DNA of 64,000 bases from an uncultured Acidobacteriota bacterium (GTDB taxonomy: Bacteria; Acidobacteriota; Terriglobia; Terriglobales; Acidobacteriaceae), in assembly GCA_903851035.1 (NCBI GenBank), contig CAINND010000078.1, positions 20,627 to 84,626 on the forward strand, written 5' to 3'. Below, one piece after another: positions 51,552 through 60,354 of this stretch. A program made the translations under genes and the position numbers. The notes under the pieces are model-generated. The model did not search any database. It saw nothing but the letters and a program-made list of their open reading frames with translations, and was not told the DNA's origin. Every line of letters starts with the position of its first letter. Position 1 is the first letter of the stretch.

Positions 51552-52697
51552 ATGGCGAGCCGCAAAAAGAGTACCGCAATCAAGAGCGTTGTTAAGAAAA
51601 ACACAGCACGGACAAGTGCACCCAGGAAGCCTGTGGCCACGAAGCGCGCTGCGGCAAAGCGAACTCCCTCCCGGCGCACACCCGTGGCACATGGGCTGAC
51701 CGAGACGCAGCGCCTGCGCCGCATCGTGCAGTCCTTCAGCAAAATCAGCGTGCTGGTGGTGGCCGACATGATCGCCGACGAGTTTGTGAGCGGCGAAATT
51801 GCCCGCGTCTCACGCGAAGCTCCGGTGCTGATCCTGCGTCACCGCGAGCGCACGCTGGTACCGGGCGGCGGCGCCAACGCGGTAATGAACCTGGCCGCCC
51901 TGGGCGTGACCGCCCTGCCGGTGGGCCTGGTGGGCGACGACGAGGCCGGACGCAGCCTGTTGCAGATCTTCCGGCGGCAAAAGATTTCGGTTAGCGGCAT
52001 CAGTCGCATCAAGGGCTACACGACTACGACGAAGACGCGCGTGCTGGCCTTTTCCGCGCACTCCAGTCGGCAGCAAGTGGTGCGCATCGACCGTGAGTGC
52101 GAGGCGCTCTCTGATTCGCATCCCGCGCTGCTGGAGCTGGTGAACAGCGCCCGCGAATACGCTCCGGCGGCCGACGCCGTGTTGCTGAGCGACTACGGCT
52201 ACGGCGCGGTGACGCCGCGAATCTATAACCTGATCCGCGCGCGCGGTGTGCTGGGCGAAACGCCGGTGACCCTGGACAGCCGCTATCGCCTGCTTGAATA
52301 CGACGGCATTACGGCGGCCACGCCCAACGAGGGCGAGGTGGAGGAGTCCCTGGGCGTTAGCATTGGCGACGACCGCGCCCGCCTGCTGGAGGCCGGTGCG
52401 GAACTGCTGCGCCAGATGCGCCTGGAGGCCTTGGTGATTACCCGCGGCGGCGACGGCATGATGACCTTTGAGCGCCGTGAGACGCCGGTGGAGATTCCGA
52501 TCTTCGGTGCCAATCAAGTGGTGGATGTGACCGGCGCGGGCGACACGGTGATTGCCACCTACACGGCTGCGCTGGCCGCTGGCGCCAGCAACTACGAGGC
52601 GGCGAAGCTGGCCAACTACGCCGGGGGCCTGGTGGTGATGAAGCGCGGCACGGCCACCATCAGCCAGGGAGAGTTGCTGGCCGTACTGGCCGACTGA
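51552..52697 (+). CDS. rfaE1: D-glycero-beta-D-manno-heptose-7-phosphate kinase, with basic N-terminal tail
   Basis: PfkB/ribokinase-family kinase of LPS inner-core heptose synthesis, 381 aa. The core starts near residue 52 (RRIVQSFSKISVLVVADMIA) and has GGGANAVMNLAALGV, the substrate-lid region and the catalytic DVTGAGDTVIATYTAALAA. This is the kinase half of HldE; the adenylyltransferase half is the separate gene rfaE2 that follows, a split that is common outside enterics. A roughly 45-residue Lys/Arg/Ala/Thr tail (SRKKSTAIKSVVKKNTARTS) precedes the enzyme and is atypical. Confidence 0.93.
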   Translation: MASRKKSTAIKSVVKKNTARTSAPRKPVATKRAAAKRTPSRRTPVAHGLTETQRLRRIVQSFSKISVLVVADMIADEFVSGEIARVSREAPVLILRHRERTLVPGGGANAVMNLAALGVTALPVGLVGDDEAGRSLLQIFRRQKISVSGISRIKGYTTTTKTRVLAFSAHSSRQQVVRIDRECEALSDSHPALLELVNSAREYAPAADAVLLSDYGYGAVTPRIYNLIRARGVLGETPVTLDSRYRLLEYDGITAATPNEGEVEESLGVSIGDDRARLLEAGAELLRQMRLEALVITRGGDGMMTFERRETPVEIPIFGANQVVDVTGAGDTVIATYTAALAAGASNYEAAKLANYAGGLVVMKRGTATISQGELLAVLAD

Positions 52698-52733
52698 CGC
52701 GCGGTCATATGACACCGGTGCGACAATAAAAGA

Positions 52734-53219
52734 ATGGGTTTGATACTTCATCGTCGCGATGTGGCCCGCTGGGCCGATGAGCAACGCCGCAAGGGCGAGC
52801 ACATCACGCTGGCCAACGGCTGCTTTGACCTGCTGCATGTAGGACACGTGCGCTATCTGCAAGGGGCCAAGGCGCTGGGCGGAAAGCTGATCGTGGCCAT
52901 CAACTCCGACGCCGGCGTGCGCGGGCTGAAAGGTCCGGGACGGCCGGCGATGCCGGAGCAGGAGCGCGCCGAAATTGTGGCCTCCATTGGCTGCGTTGAT
53001 GCCGTGGTGCTGTTTGACGAGCCCGATGTGCGCGCCTTGATTCGCGAGATTCGTCCTAACGTGCAGGCCAAGGGCACGGACTACACACGCGAGACGGTGC
53101 CGGAGCGCGACGCGATGGCTGCCGTGGGAGGTCGCGTGGAAATAGTCGGCGACCCGAAGGACCACTCCACTACGGAGCTGCTACGCCAAGTGGAGTTGCT
53201 GCGCAAGCTGGAGAAGTAA
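52734..53219 (+). CDS. rfaE2: D-glycero-beta-D-manno-heptose 1-phosphate adenylyltransferase
   Basis: 161 aa nucleotidyltransferase that makes ADP-heptose with the kinase product after dephosphorylation. The HxGH motif is in [20 protein letters not shown], and [16 protein letters not shown] plus [19 protein letters not shown] are conserved in HldE-C proteins. It begins 36 bases after rfaE1 and ends 5 bases before the heptosyltransferase, forming a tight ADP-heptose production and use unit. Confidence 0.95.
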   Translation: MGLILHRRDVARWADEQRRKGEHITLANGCFDLLHVGHVRYLQGAKALGGKLIVAINSDAGVRGLKGPGRPAMPEQERAEIVASIGCVDAVVLFDEPDVRALIREIRPNVQAKGTDYTRETVPERDAMAAVGGRVEIVGDPKDHSTTELLRQVELLRKLEK

Positions 53220-53224
53220 ACCTC

Positions 53225-54316
53225 ATGCCCAACGCACCGGAGAATCCCCGCATCCTGATCGTTCGCCTGGGAGCGATGGGCGACGTGCTGCACGCGCTGC
53301 CGATGGCGGCCATGCTGCGACTGGCCCTGCCCGGCGCGCAGATTGACTGGGTGGTGGAGCGGCGCTGGAGCGAACTGTTATGCGCTCCCGAAAGCTACCC
53401 GGTGGGCGAGTGTTCGGCGGGGCGTCCGCTGGTGAACGCGGTGCACGTGGTGGATACGCGCGGCTGGCGGAAACATCTGTTGGCGGCCGCCACACGACGG
53501 GAGTTTACGGTTTCCGTGGCAGCCATGCGTTCCGCGCATTACGACGCGGCGCTGGATGTGCAGGGCGCGGCGAAGTCCGCGACCGTGGCAAGGCTGAGCG
53601 GCGCGGCAAAAATATTTGGCTTTAGCGATCCACGGGAATGGCCGGCGCGGCTGGCCTACGACGTGACGATTGAACCAAAGGCCGCGCACGTGATTGTTCG
53701 AAATCTGGAGATGGCCACGGCCCTGCTGGCGCGGATGGGCCATGCCGTGGCAGAGCTGCCAGTAAAACCGCTGGCGGAATGGTTGCCGCGCGACCTGGCG
53801 GCGGAGCGGCGCGTGGAGGCCGCATTGCTTTCCCACGGCGTGGCCGAGGAACCGTTGGCGGTGCTGAATCCCGGTGCGGGCTGGGGCGCCAAACAGTGGC
53901 CGGAGCAGCGTTACGGAGAACTGGCGGAGCGGCTGAAGGCTCGCGGGCTGCGCGTACTGCTGAACTACGGTCCCGGAGAGGAGCCGCTGGTGCGGCGCGC
54001 GGCGCAGTACAGTCACGGAGCAGCCTTGCCGCTGTTCACTTCTCTTGGAGAGTTGGTGGCGCTATTGCGACGCGCGCATCTTTTTGTTGGAGGAGACACC
54101 GGCCCGCTGCACATGGCCGCCCTGCTGGGCGTGCCCACGGTGGCATTGTTTGGCCCCACCGACCCGGAGCGCAACGGGCCCTACTGGCCTGGCTGCCGTA
54201 CCCTGCGCGATACGGCCAGTGAAACCAATTACAGCCATCGCCGCACGGAAGACGCCGGATTGCGCAACCTGACTACGGCGCAGGTATTCGAGGCAGTGGA
54301 ATCCCTTCTGGCCTGA
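53225..54316 (+). CDS. waaC: Lipopolysaccharide heptosyltransferase I
   Basis: Glycosyltransferase family 9 enzyme that adds the first heptose to the Kdo of LPS at the inner membrane, 363 aa. The opening ILIVRLGAMGDVLHALPMAA and the C-terminal ADP-heptose site FVGGDTGPLHMAALLGVPTVALFGP with PTDPERNGPY are diagnostic of the WaaC/WaaF group. Its place right after rfaE1 and rfaE2 (5-base spacing) supports heptosyltransferase I, but WaaF-type specificity is not excluded. Confidence 0.9.
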   Translation: MPNAPENPRILIVRLGAMGDVLHALPMAAMLRLALPGAQIDWVVERRWSELLCAPESYPVGECSAGRPLVNAVHVVDTRGWRKHLLAAATRREFTVSVAAMRSAHYDAALDVQGAAKSATVARLSGAAKIFGFSDPREWPARLAYDVTIEPKAAHVIVRNLEMATALLARMGHAVAELPVKPLAEWLPRDLAAERRVEAALLSHGVAEEPLAVLNPGAGWGAKQWPEQRYGELAERLKARGLRVLLNYGPGEEPLVRRAAQYSHGAALPLFTSLGELVALLRRAHLFVGGDTGPLHMAALLGVPTVALFGPTDPERNGPYWPGCRTLRDTASETNYSHRRTEDAGLRNLTTAQVFEAVESLLA

Positions 54317-54379
54317 GCCGCGCCCCAGGGCTGCGGCGTTATGCTGATGAGTGGCGTGGTGACATCGGGAGAAATCAAC

Positions 54380-55369
54380 ATGGAATACATTCGCCTTGGT
54401 AATACCGGAGTGAAGATTTCCCGGCTGGCATTGGGCTGCATGACCTACGGCTCGCCCACGGCCGGCAACGGCGTGCGCCCCTGGGTGCTGAACGAAGAGC
54501 AGAGTCAGCCCTTTTTGCGCGAGGCGCTGGAGCTGGGCATCAACTTTTTTGACACAGCCAACGTGTATTCATCGGGCGAGAGCGAAGTTGTTGTTGGGCG
54601 TTATTTGAAGACAAACACGCGGCGTGAGGCCATTGTGCTGGCCACCAAGGTTCACGGCGTCATGCGCGACGAACCCAACGGCCGCGGATTGAGCCGCAAG
54701 GAAATCTTCTTCGAACTCGACCAGAGCCTGCGCCGCCTGCAAACCGACTATGTGGACCTCTACTAGATTCACCGCTGGGATTACGAGACGCCGATTGAGG
54801 AAACGCTGGAGGCTCTTCACGATTGCGTGAAGGCAGGCAAGGTGCGCTATCTGGGGGCGAGCTCGATGTACGCATGGCAGTTCACCAAGGCTTTGTATCT
54901 GCAAAAGCAGCACGGCTGGACGCAGTTTGTCAGTATGCAAAACCATTACAACCTTCTGTATCGCGAGGAAGAGCGTGAGATGGTGCCGGTGTGCCGCAGC
55001 GAGGGCATCGCCATACTGCCGTGGAGTCCGCTGGCGCGCGGTAGATTGGCGCGGCCCTGGCAGGCGGAGGCCACCGCACGACTGAGCACCGACAACTTCG
55101 GCAACAAAATGTACTCGCAGACGGAAGAGGCCGACCATCGCGTGATTGACCGCCTGGGCGAGGTGGCCGCGCAAAAGGGCGTGCCCCGCGCGCAACTCGC
55201 GCTGGCCTGGCTGCTCAACCGCCCCGGCGTTACCGCGCCAATCGTGGGCGCCAGCAAGCCGAATCACCTGAAGGATGCCGTAGCCGCCCTGAGCGTGAAG
55301 CTGACCGCCGAGGAGATGGCCGCGCTGGAACAGCCTTACGCGGCGCATCCCGTGCTGGGCTTCAGCTAA
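54380..55369 (+). pseudogene. Aldo-keto reductase interrupted by one in-frame TAG
   Basis: Two ORFs in the same frame join into a full AKR of about 329 residues if the TAG at 54764-54766 is read through. The ATG at 54380 has GGGAGA upstream. The N-terminal half holds the family catalytic residues FDTANVYSSGESE (Asp and Tyr) and ATKVHGVM (Lys). The stop falls in DLY-stop-IHRWD, where homologues have DLYQIHRWD, so a CAG to TAG change is the simplest event. The catalytic His lies just after the stop, so the short product should be inactive. The C-terminal half (MQNHYNLLYREEEREMVPVC, GVTAPIVGASKPNHL) is intact, suggesting the change is recent or a sequencing error. Confidence 0.85.
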
Positions 55370-55479
55370 TGGCCTCTCAGAAGTACATCCCGCATGCGAT
55401 GGGCGTGGACAAACTTTCGTGACCCCGGCGCCGGGCGAGCAATGCCGTAGAATAGAAGCATCTCCTCACAAGGGCGTGT

Positions 55480-56028
55480 ATGGACTGGGGTAGGGTAGCC
55501 AAGAGAATTCGTGTGCCGCTGGGCTTTCTGTTCGCGGCGTTCTTCCTCATGCGGGCGCAGCCGCAGTGGTGGTCGCTTGCGGCCGGTTCGGTGATCGCGC
55601 TGGTTGGCGTCGCCATCCGCGCCGTGGCCAGCGGACATGTGAAGAAGAACGAAGAGTTGGCCACGACTGGCCCATATGCCTATACTCGCAACCCGCTATA
55701 CCTGGGCTCCATTGTGATTGCCATGGGCTTTGCGCTGGCCGCCCTGCGCTGGGAGATCGCGCTCGGCCTGCTGATCTTGTTTGCCGCCATCTACATTCCG
55801 GTTATTCGCGGCGAGGAGCAGTTCCTGCACGCGCACTTTGCCGGCTATGCAGAATACTGCCGGCAGGTGCCGCGCCTGTTGCCTCGGCTCACTCCTGCGA
55901 CGCGCACACAGGGCGGTGGATTTTCCCCGGCGCTTTATAGCAAGCATCGCGAGTACAACGCACTGGCAGGCACCCTGGCGGTGATTGCCGCGCTGGTACT
56001 GAAGCTGGTAATGGGATGGGGGCGGTAG
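55480..56028 (+). CDS. Isoprenylcysteine/phospholipid methyltransferase-family membrane protein
   Basis: 182 aa with about four helices (VPLGFLFAAFFLMRAQPQWW; LAAGSVIALVGVAIRAVASG; LYLGSIVIAMGFALAAL; IALGLLILFAAIYIPVI). The conserved block TGPYAYTRNPLYLGS and downstream GEEQFLHAHFAGYAEYCRQV match the ICMT/PEMT superfamily of SAM-dependent membrane methyltransferases. The acceptor is unknown. It is followed one base later by a DUF3108 gene, indicating coupled expression. Confidence 0.85.
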   Translation: MDWGRVAKRIRVPLGFLFAAFFLMRAQPQWWSLAAGSVIALVGVAIRAVASGHVKKNEELATTGPYAYTRNPLYLGSIVIAMGFALAALRWEIALGLLILFAAIYIPVIRGEEQFLHAHFAGYAEYCRQVPRLLPRLTPATRTQGGGFSPALYSKHREYNALAGTLAVIAALVLKLVMGWGR

Positions 56029-56029
56029 T

Positions 56030-56851
56030 TTGAAGTTTGATTCTCTCATCAATTCGCCGCGTGGTCTTTTGCGCAAGTTCGCCCTGCTGCTGGCGCTGCC
56101 CGTGGTGTTGCTGCTGACCATGAGTGCGCAGCAGGCAACGTTTTCCGCCGAGCCTCACGCTACGTTGCCCGTTCCGCCGGAAGGCTATCACTTCCCCAAC
56201 GGCACAGTGTTGCAATACGACGCCGAGTGGCGGCTGTGGAAGGCCGGCGCCGGAGCCGTGCACATTGAACAGAACGGCGACCAGATGCACATATGGGCCA
56301 CGGCTGAGGCCAGTGGCGCCGTGGCCTTGCTCTTCCATGTGCAGGACCGCTTTGACAGTTGGTTCGACGCGCGCACCGGCTGCAGCTCGCGCATACTGAA
56401 GCACACTGAGGAAGGCCTGCATAAGCGCGAGACCAACCTGGTCTTCGACGCCACGCACGGACGCAGCATCCTGGACGAGCGCAACCTGCGCAGCGGCGAG
56501 ACTAAGCATCTGGAAGGCGACTCACCGGCCTGTGTCACCGACGTGCTGAGCGGCATTTACTACCTGGCGTCACAGCGTTTGGACCCCGGCTATAGCTACC
56601 TGCTGCCGGTGAACGATGGAGCCAAGAACTTTGCCGCCTCCGCCTGGGTAGAGGGCCGCGAAGAGATTAAGACCGAGGCAGGCAGCTTCCACACGGTGCG
56701 CGTGGTCATCTATTCCGACCGCGGGCCACTGAAAGGCCGCGGCAAAGTGTGGGTCTGGTACACGGATGACGCACAGCACTTGCCAGTGCAGATGCGCTCC
56801 CGCTTGTTTTGGGGCACGCTGACCATTCGCCTTGCCCGCCTGCAAAAGTAA
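56030..56851 (+). CDS. DUF3108-family exported protein
   Basis: 273 aa. A TTG start at 56030 gives an N-terminus with a signal-like hydrophobic stretch (KFALLLALPVVLLLTMSA), which is why it is preferred over the downstream ATG. The mature part has the DUF3108 features PNGTVLQYDAEWRLWKAGAG and CSSRILKHTEEGLHKRET, and a beta-rich remainder ending with HLPVQMRSRLFWGTLTIRL. DUF3108 proteins are periplasmic or outer-membrane associated with unclear roles. It begins one base after the methyltransferase stop. Confidence 0.8.
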   Translation: MKFDSLINSPRGLLRKFALLLALPVVLLLTMSAQQATFSAEPHATLPVPPEGYHFPNGTVLQYDAEWRLWKAGAGAVHIEQNGDQMHIWATAEASGAVALLFHVQDRFDSWFDARTGCSSRILKHTEEGLHKRETNLVFDATHGRSILDERNLRSGETKHLEGDSPACVTDVLSGIYYLASQRLDPGYSYLLPVNDGAKNFAASAWVEGREEIKTEAGSFHTVRVVIYSDRGPLKGRGKVWVWYTDDAQHLPVQMRSRLFWGTLTIRLARLQK

Positions 56852-56871
56852 TCTCCCCATAAGATCGTGAT

Positions 56872-56900
56872 TTGACGTGGGCTCCGGACGGGGCTACGCT
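56872..56900 (+). promoter_or_regulatory. Sigma70-type promoter candidate for the DUF2007 gene
   Basis: TTGACG (56872-56877), a 17-bp spacer and TACGCT (56895-56900). The -35 is near consensus, the -10 keeps only three positions. It lies 50 bases before the ATG at 56951. Confidence 0.35.
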
Positions 56901-56950
56901 CAACCGTTCACTTGGCCGGCATTCTCAGACCCTGCCAAGGGAGGTTCCTC

Positions 56951-57187
56951 ATGACGGATCCATCGAAAAAACTCACACGGGAGAAGCTGATCGAGGTCTT
57001 CGTCGGCGAGCAAGAGAGCGAGGCCCTGGTGGTGCGCGGACTGCTGGAGCAGGCCGGCATTGAGGTGTTGTGGACGAACTACGACGCTCCCTCCGACGTG
57101 CTGCCCGGGGTCGGCGCCATCAAGCTGCAAGTGCGCCACGACCAGGCGCAGGAGGCGAAGGCCATCCTGAAGGAATACAAGCGCTAG
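56951..57187 (+). CDS. DUF2007-like small protein (putative signal-transducing)
   Basis: 78 aa from the ATG at 56951 (GGGAGG at about 8 bases). The pattern IEVFVGEQESEALVVRGLLEQAGIEVLW ... GAIKLQVRHDQAQEAKAIL resembles the DUF2007 ferredoxin-like fold, often annotated as putative prokaryotic signal transducing protein. The motif covers almost the whole protein. It is a free-standing gene between DUF3108 and the convergent comEC. The exact role is not known. Confidence 0.75.
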   Translation: MTDPSKKLTREKLIEVFVGEQESEALVVRGLLEQAGIEVLWTNYDAPSDVLPGVGAIKLQVRHDQAQEAKAILKEYKR

Positions 57188-57209
57188 GGTTCGACCTTGC
57201 GCTCGCCGG

Positions 57210-59891
57210 TCATCGCGCGGCTTCGAACTGCATCGGCACGGTCTCTGCCCGCACGCCGGACGCATCCAGGTAGAAGGTGACGGGGCCGAGCAGGTCGGTG
57301 CGATAAACGCGGGCGTGATGCTCGCCCAGCCGCCTTAATACCTCCGGCCGGGGATGGCGGAATGGATTGCGCACGCCACTGGAGATAACGGCGTACTCCG
57401 GCCGCATGGCGTCCAGCAGTTCATCGCTTGTTGAGGTATTGCTGCCGTGGTGCGGTACCTTGAGCAGGTCGGCGTGCAGCGATGCTACTTTGTTTTTGTC
57501 GCGCGCGGCCTCGACGAGTGCCAGCTCGGTGCGGCGATGGATGTCTCCCACAAGCAGCGCCGAGCGGCCTGCGTAGCTCACGCGCAAGACCATTGAGCTG
57601 TCATCCTGTCCACGTGGACGCACCTCGTATTCCGCGGGAGGCCACAGCACCTGCACCTCTACGCCTTCCCACACAAAGCTTTCTCCGGCGTGATGCTGCA
57701 CATCGCGCACGGCGAGCCTTCGCGCCTCCTCGCGAAGTTGCGCCAACTCACGCGAAGGATCGTCGGCGCCATGCCACAGCTCGCGGGGGCGGAAGTTGCG
57801 CAGTATGGCCGCCAGGCCGCCAAGGTGATCGGCGTGAGAGTGACTGACGGCTGCGGCCTCCAGGCGCTGCAAGCCGCGATGCCACAGGTAGGGCGAGACT
57901 ACATCCTCGCCAATGTCGAGGTCGCCGTGGTGCGGGCCAATCAGTCCTCCGCTATCCAGCAGCAGGGCGTGCCCCTGCGGCGAGACCAGCAGAAAACAAT
58001 CTCCCTGGCCTACGTCCACGGCCGTAATCTCAATCGCATTCGGCCGATAGCTGAAAGGCCGGGGATGGGCGTAAAGCATCCACGCCGAGGCGGCCAGCGC
58101 CACAACGCTAAGTGTAGCGAGCACTCGATGCCGCCGCGCCAGCAGCAGCGCCAGCAAATAACAAACGACGAGCATGGTAACGACGCGCCCGTCCGGCATG
58201 GCCACGCGAAGATCGTGCAGATGCGCGCCGCCGGAGCCATGCACGGCCCACAGGATTCCCGCCAGGCTGATGCGCGCCGCCCAGGCGAAGGGCAGGGCCA
58301 GCCAGTGCGAGATGTAGCTGAAGACGACGCCAAGCATCGCAGTCGGCATCAGCCACGCCGTCAGCGGCAGCACGGCCATGTTGGCCCACACCGCGCGTGG
58401 ATTTACCCGGTGGAAGTAGCAGATGGTTGGCAGCATCAGGGAAATCTGCATCAGCAACGAAAGCAGCGCCAGCTCAAAGAACGCGATGGAGAAGAGCAGC
58501 CCGGAGCTGATAAGCCAGCGCGCCGGACGCAGGCCCACGATGCGGCCTAGGCTTTCAGCGAGCGCACGCACATCAAGCCGCCACTGCGCCTGCCGGGGCT
58601 CCAGCGTAAGGTCACGGCCATGGTCATCCACATCAACCAGCGCCTGGCGTAGCGGATGGGTGGTGCGGGCAAAGAGCGGCACTCCGATGCCGGCGATGGT
58701 GAGCACGGCCAGAAAAGTAAGCTGGAAGCTGGCATCGAAGAGCTGCGCGGGCTCCCAGGCCAGCAGCGCCAGTGCGGCCAGGGCGACGGTGTTCAGTGGT
58801 GCGCGGTCGCGGTTGAGCAGGGCCGTGACTTGGTAGACGGCAATCATCAGCACCGAACGCAGAATGGGCGCACCCAGTTCGGTGAGCCAGGCGTAACCGC
58901 AGGTGATGACTACTGTGGCCACGATAGCCCACTCGGCGGACAGGCGCATGCGCCGCATCGCCCACAGCAGAAAGACGGCGAAGACGGCCACGTTCATTCC
59001 GCTGACGACCAACAGATGAAAGGTTCCGCTGCGCTGGAACTCCAAACGCTGCTCACGGTTGACCAGGCCGCGCTCACCCAGCACCATGGCCTCAAACAAT
59101 CCCGCCCAGGGCGCAGGCCACAGTTGCCGCATATGTTCGAGCGCGCTGCGGCGAATGCGCCAGCGCATGCGCTCAATGGGCGAGCCGCCGAATCCGGGCA
59201 GTACATTTACATTTGTCGATTTTGTCGAACCCAGCACGCAGACGCCCTGCCCTCGCAGCCAGGTGACGTAATCCATGTTGCCCGGGTTGCGATAGTTAGT
59301 CGGCGGACGCAGCTTGGCTACCACACGCAGGCGCTGACCGTAGTCGAACAGCGGCGGCGCAACCGGCTGGTCGAGCCCATCCTCCTCGCTCTCATACACA
59401 GCATGCGTACCCGGCACATAGAGCGAGAGTCTTACTCTTCCGTTCGCGGCCTGTGCCGCTTCGCCCGCACGCTGTGCCTGCTCCACCTCAAGATCGAGCG
59501 ACTCGCCCAGGTCTTTTCCGCTGCGCAGGCTGCCGGAGCGCGCCACATAGCCGGTGAGCGTGACCTCCTCTCCTCCGCTGTAGTTGAGCACCGTGGCTAC
59601 CGGCAGCGGACGCGCCTGCCGCGCGGCCAGCGTGAGCGCGCCCGCCGGCAGAAAAGCCAGCGCTGCCGCCACGTAGGCCAACATGGCACGACTACGCCCG
59701 CGCAGCAACCGCGCGGAAAGCAGGGCGCACAGGACGAATCCACATAGGCAGAAAAAGTACAGCCGCGGAGGACGATAGAGAAATTGCTGCAGCAGGATTC
59801 CCGCGCTGAATGAGAGCAGGGCGGCAAAGAGCGGCGCCGACGGCGGACGTGGCTGGGCAGTGGCTTCCGGGTTGGCGGCAGAATCCCTCAT
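57210..59891 (-). CDS. comEC: DNA internalization competence protein ComEC/Rec2
   Basis: Inner-membrane channel that takes up single-stranded DNA during transformation, 893 aa. Order: an N-terminal hydrophobic/OB-like DUF4131 part, the Competence domain (FHLLVVSGMNVAVFAVFLL, YAWLTELGAPILRSVLMIA) with many helices, and a C-terminal metallo-beta-lactamase domain (AVDVGQGDCFLLVSPQGHALLLDSGG region, then SHSHADHLGGLAAIL and VPHHGSNTSTSDELL). The HxHxDH metal motif is intact, so nuclease function is possible. No other com or pil genes are in this window, so competence is not shown. Confidence 0.94.
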   Translation of the reverse strand: MRDSAANPEATAQPRPPSAPLFAALLSFSAGILLQQFLYRPPRLYFFCLCGFVLCALLSARLLRGRSRAMLAYVAAALAFLPAGALTLAARQARPLPVATVLNYSGGEEVTLTGYVARSGSLRSGKDLGESLDLEVEQAQRAGEAAQAANGRVRLSLYVPGTHAVYESEEDGLDQPVAPPLFDYGQRLRVVAKLRPPTNYRNPGNMDYVTWLRGQGVCVLGSTKSTNVNVLPGFGGSPIERMRWRIRRSALEHMRQLWPAPWAGLFEAMVLGERGLVNREQRLEFQRSGTFHLLVVSGMNVAVFAVFLLWAMRRMRLSAEWAIVATVVITCGYAWLTELGAPILRSVLMIAVYQVTALLNRDRAPLNTVALAALALLAWEPAQLFDASFQLTFLAVLTIAGIGVPLFARTTHPLRQALVDVDDHGRDLTLEPRQAQWRLDVRALAESLGRIVGLRPARWLISSGLLFSIAFFELALLSLLMQISLMLPTICYFHRVNPRAVWANMAVLPLTAWLMPTAMLGVVFSYISHWLALPFAWAARISLAGILWAVHGSGGAHLHDLRVAMPDGRVVTMLVVCYLLALLLARRHRVLATLSVVALAASAWMLYAHPRPFSYRPNAIEITAVDVGQGDCFLLVSPQGHALLLDSGGLIGPHHGDLDIGEDVVSPYLWHRGLQRLEAAAVSHSHADHLGGLAAILRNFRPRELWHGADDPSRELAQLREEARRLAVRDVQHHAGESFVWEGVEVQVLWPPAEYEVRPRGQDDSSMVLRVSYAGRSALLVGDIHRRTELALVEAARDKNKVASLHADLLKVPHHGSNTSTSDELLDAMRPEYAVISSGVRNPFRHPRPEVLRRLGEHHARVYRTDLLGPVTFYLDASGVRAETVPMQFEAAR

Positions 59892-60028
59892 CGCGGGCTA
59901 CACCGGCACGGCCTTCTTCCGTTGTGGCGGAAGAAGCACTACACGGCACTGCTCAACGAAAGGGATGCGGAGGGAGTCCGGCGGCGGCCCAGATTCAGTA
60001 CCGCCGCGGCGCATCCTTACAACTTTGC

Positions 60029-60322
60029 TTACAGCTTGTCGAGACTCTCGCGGCCTATCACTACGTTCCACGGAATCAGTTCGTAGCTGGCGACATGCTT
60101 GAAGAAGAAAGGATCTTCGTCGCGAATTCCGTTCAGCGCGGCCTGCACGTTATCATCCGGCACTTTAACCAGCAGCACGCCGCCGCTCATCGGATCCATG
60201 GGGCCACTGGCCAGCAGCACGCCGGAATCCAACAGGCCGCGCAGATACGAGCGGTGATCGGCCCGGACTTTTTCCACTTCTTCAATCGGCAGACGATAGC
60301 GAATCACAACCAGTGCGTACAT
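60029..60322 (-). CDS. YCII-domain protein
   Basis: 97 aa. The whole protein is a YciI-like ferredoxin-fold domain: YALVVIRYRLPIEEVEKVRA at the start, HRSYLRGLLDSGVLLASGPM with the conserved His and Gly, then VQAALNGIRDEDPFFFKHVA and a short tail. YCII proteins are small dimers of uncertain function, some with putative catalytic His/Asp. AAGGAG precedes the ATG. It follows rlmD on the same strand by 32 bases, so the two may be cotranscribed. Confidence 0.88.
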   Translation of the reverse strand: MYALVVIRYRLPIEEVEKVRADHRSYLRGLLDSGVLLASGPMDPMSGGVLLVKVPDDNVQAALNGIRDEDPFFFKHVASYELIPWNVVIGRESLDKL

Positions 60323-60354
60323 TGATCCACTCCTTAGTTCTTATTCTGCTGTTC

